The position numbers and the translations under genes are program-made. The notes under the pieces are model-generated. The model was not told the DNA's origin and ran no database searches. It saw only the letters and a program-made list of their open reading frames with translations. Shown here piece by piece: positions 6,022 to 6,138 of a DNA stretch of 6,138 nucleotides (position 1 is the stretch's first letter; each line of letters begins with the position of its first letter). The DNA comes from an uncultured Alphaproteobacteria bacterium (GTDB taxonomy: Bacteria; Pseudomonadota; Alphaproteobacteria; UBA7887), in the NCBI GenBank assembly GCA_913044255.1, contig CAJWOI010000175.1:1-6138 (forward strand), written 5' to 3'.

Positions 6022-6138
6022 TTAAGCACTTTTGATCCATACGGCGGAATCATGAAATACACCGCCGCCGTTTGGTGGCCCGGAGTCAGCGCCAATAAGA
6101 GTATTGACTCCCAGGCCGTTCTCGAAGGCGTGGTTGGG
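6022..6138 (-). CDS. C-terminal fragment, possible molybdopterin oxidoreductase
   Basis: The last 38 codons of a gene enter from the right edge and end in TAA at 6024-6022. The fragment reads GVNTLIGADSG, then PPNGGGVFHDSAVWIKSA to the end. The pattern N-x-L-x-x-x-D, P-x-G-G, F-H-D-x-x-V-x-I resembles the C-terminus of the dinucleotide-binding domain of DMSO-reductase-family Mo enzymes, but that is from memory and the stretch is short. The same strand and an 80-bp gap to msrP make co-transcription possible. The opposite strand is open in the same codon register from an ATG at 6052, so a plus-strand gene starting there is the alternative; the protein-like minus-strand motif makes me prefer this reading. 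Confidence 0.45.
   Translation of the reverse strand, partial: PNHAFENGLGVNTLIGADSGPPNGGGVFHDSAVWIKSA

Noticed and set aside
5957..6025. 22-codon plus-strand frame with a hydrophobic segment
   Set aside because: It is too short, has no ribosome site and lies antisense in the gap before msrP; hydrophobic short frames arise easily by chance.

Overview
The window looks like chromosomal DNA from a proteobacterium, most likely an alphaproteobacterium. The evidence is the style of the proteins: an MsrP with a PEN-x-ATPE N-terminus and a twin-arginine signal, a classical low-molecular-weight TrxB, and a trxB-lysR pair that I recall from alphaproteobacterial genomes. Base composition is moderate, neither strongly AT-rich nor GC-rich. 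I see no tRNA, rRNA, CRISPR array, insertion sequence or phage gene. Apart from one probable gene remnant this is ordinary metabolic and redox-repair gene content.

Layout, left to right. (1) 1-787, minus strand: most of a creatininase-family metal-dependent amidohydrolase, running off the left edge. (2) 835-1035, minus strand: a protein-like open frame with no usable start codon, probably the 3' remnant of a gene once upstream of the creatininase. (3) 1036-1345: a non-coding regulatory stretch with a GC-rich inverted repeat, a perfect TATAAT box and a 15-bp 7-1-7 palindrome that looks like a Fur-family operator. (4) 1346-2308 and 2374-3264, plus strand: thioredoxin reductase TrxB followed by a LysR-type regulator, probably one transcript. 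(5) 3282-5941, minus strand, convergent with lysR: the block msrP, HAD phosphatase, class IV aminotransferase, in transcription order. msrP and the HAD gene overlap by 4 bp and the aminotransferase follows after 54 bp. (6) 6022-6138, minus strand: the last 38 codons of another protein, possibly a molybdopterin oxidoreductase, 80 bp upstream of msrP.

How the genes may work together: TrxB keeps cytoplasmic thioredoxin reduced with NADPH. MsrP, a Mo enzyme exported by Tat, repairs oxidised methionines in periplasmic proteins. Both belong to oxidative-damage control, and the putative Fur-type operator on trxB would tie that gene to metal or oxidative status. MsrP's usual membrane heme partner MsrQ is not beside it here. 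The HAD phosphatase and the aminotransferase are metabolic enzymes with no obvious link to MsrP beyond likely co-transcription.

Three start codons were set from sequence context: TrxB at the ATG at 1346 (not the GTG at 1301), the aminotransferase at the ATG at 4184 (not the TTG at 4220), and the HAD protein at the GTG at 4964. I did not find a convincing undescribed system. The best leads are the trxB operator region, the altered pocket residues of the aminotransferase, and msrP without msrQ.
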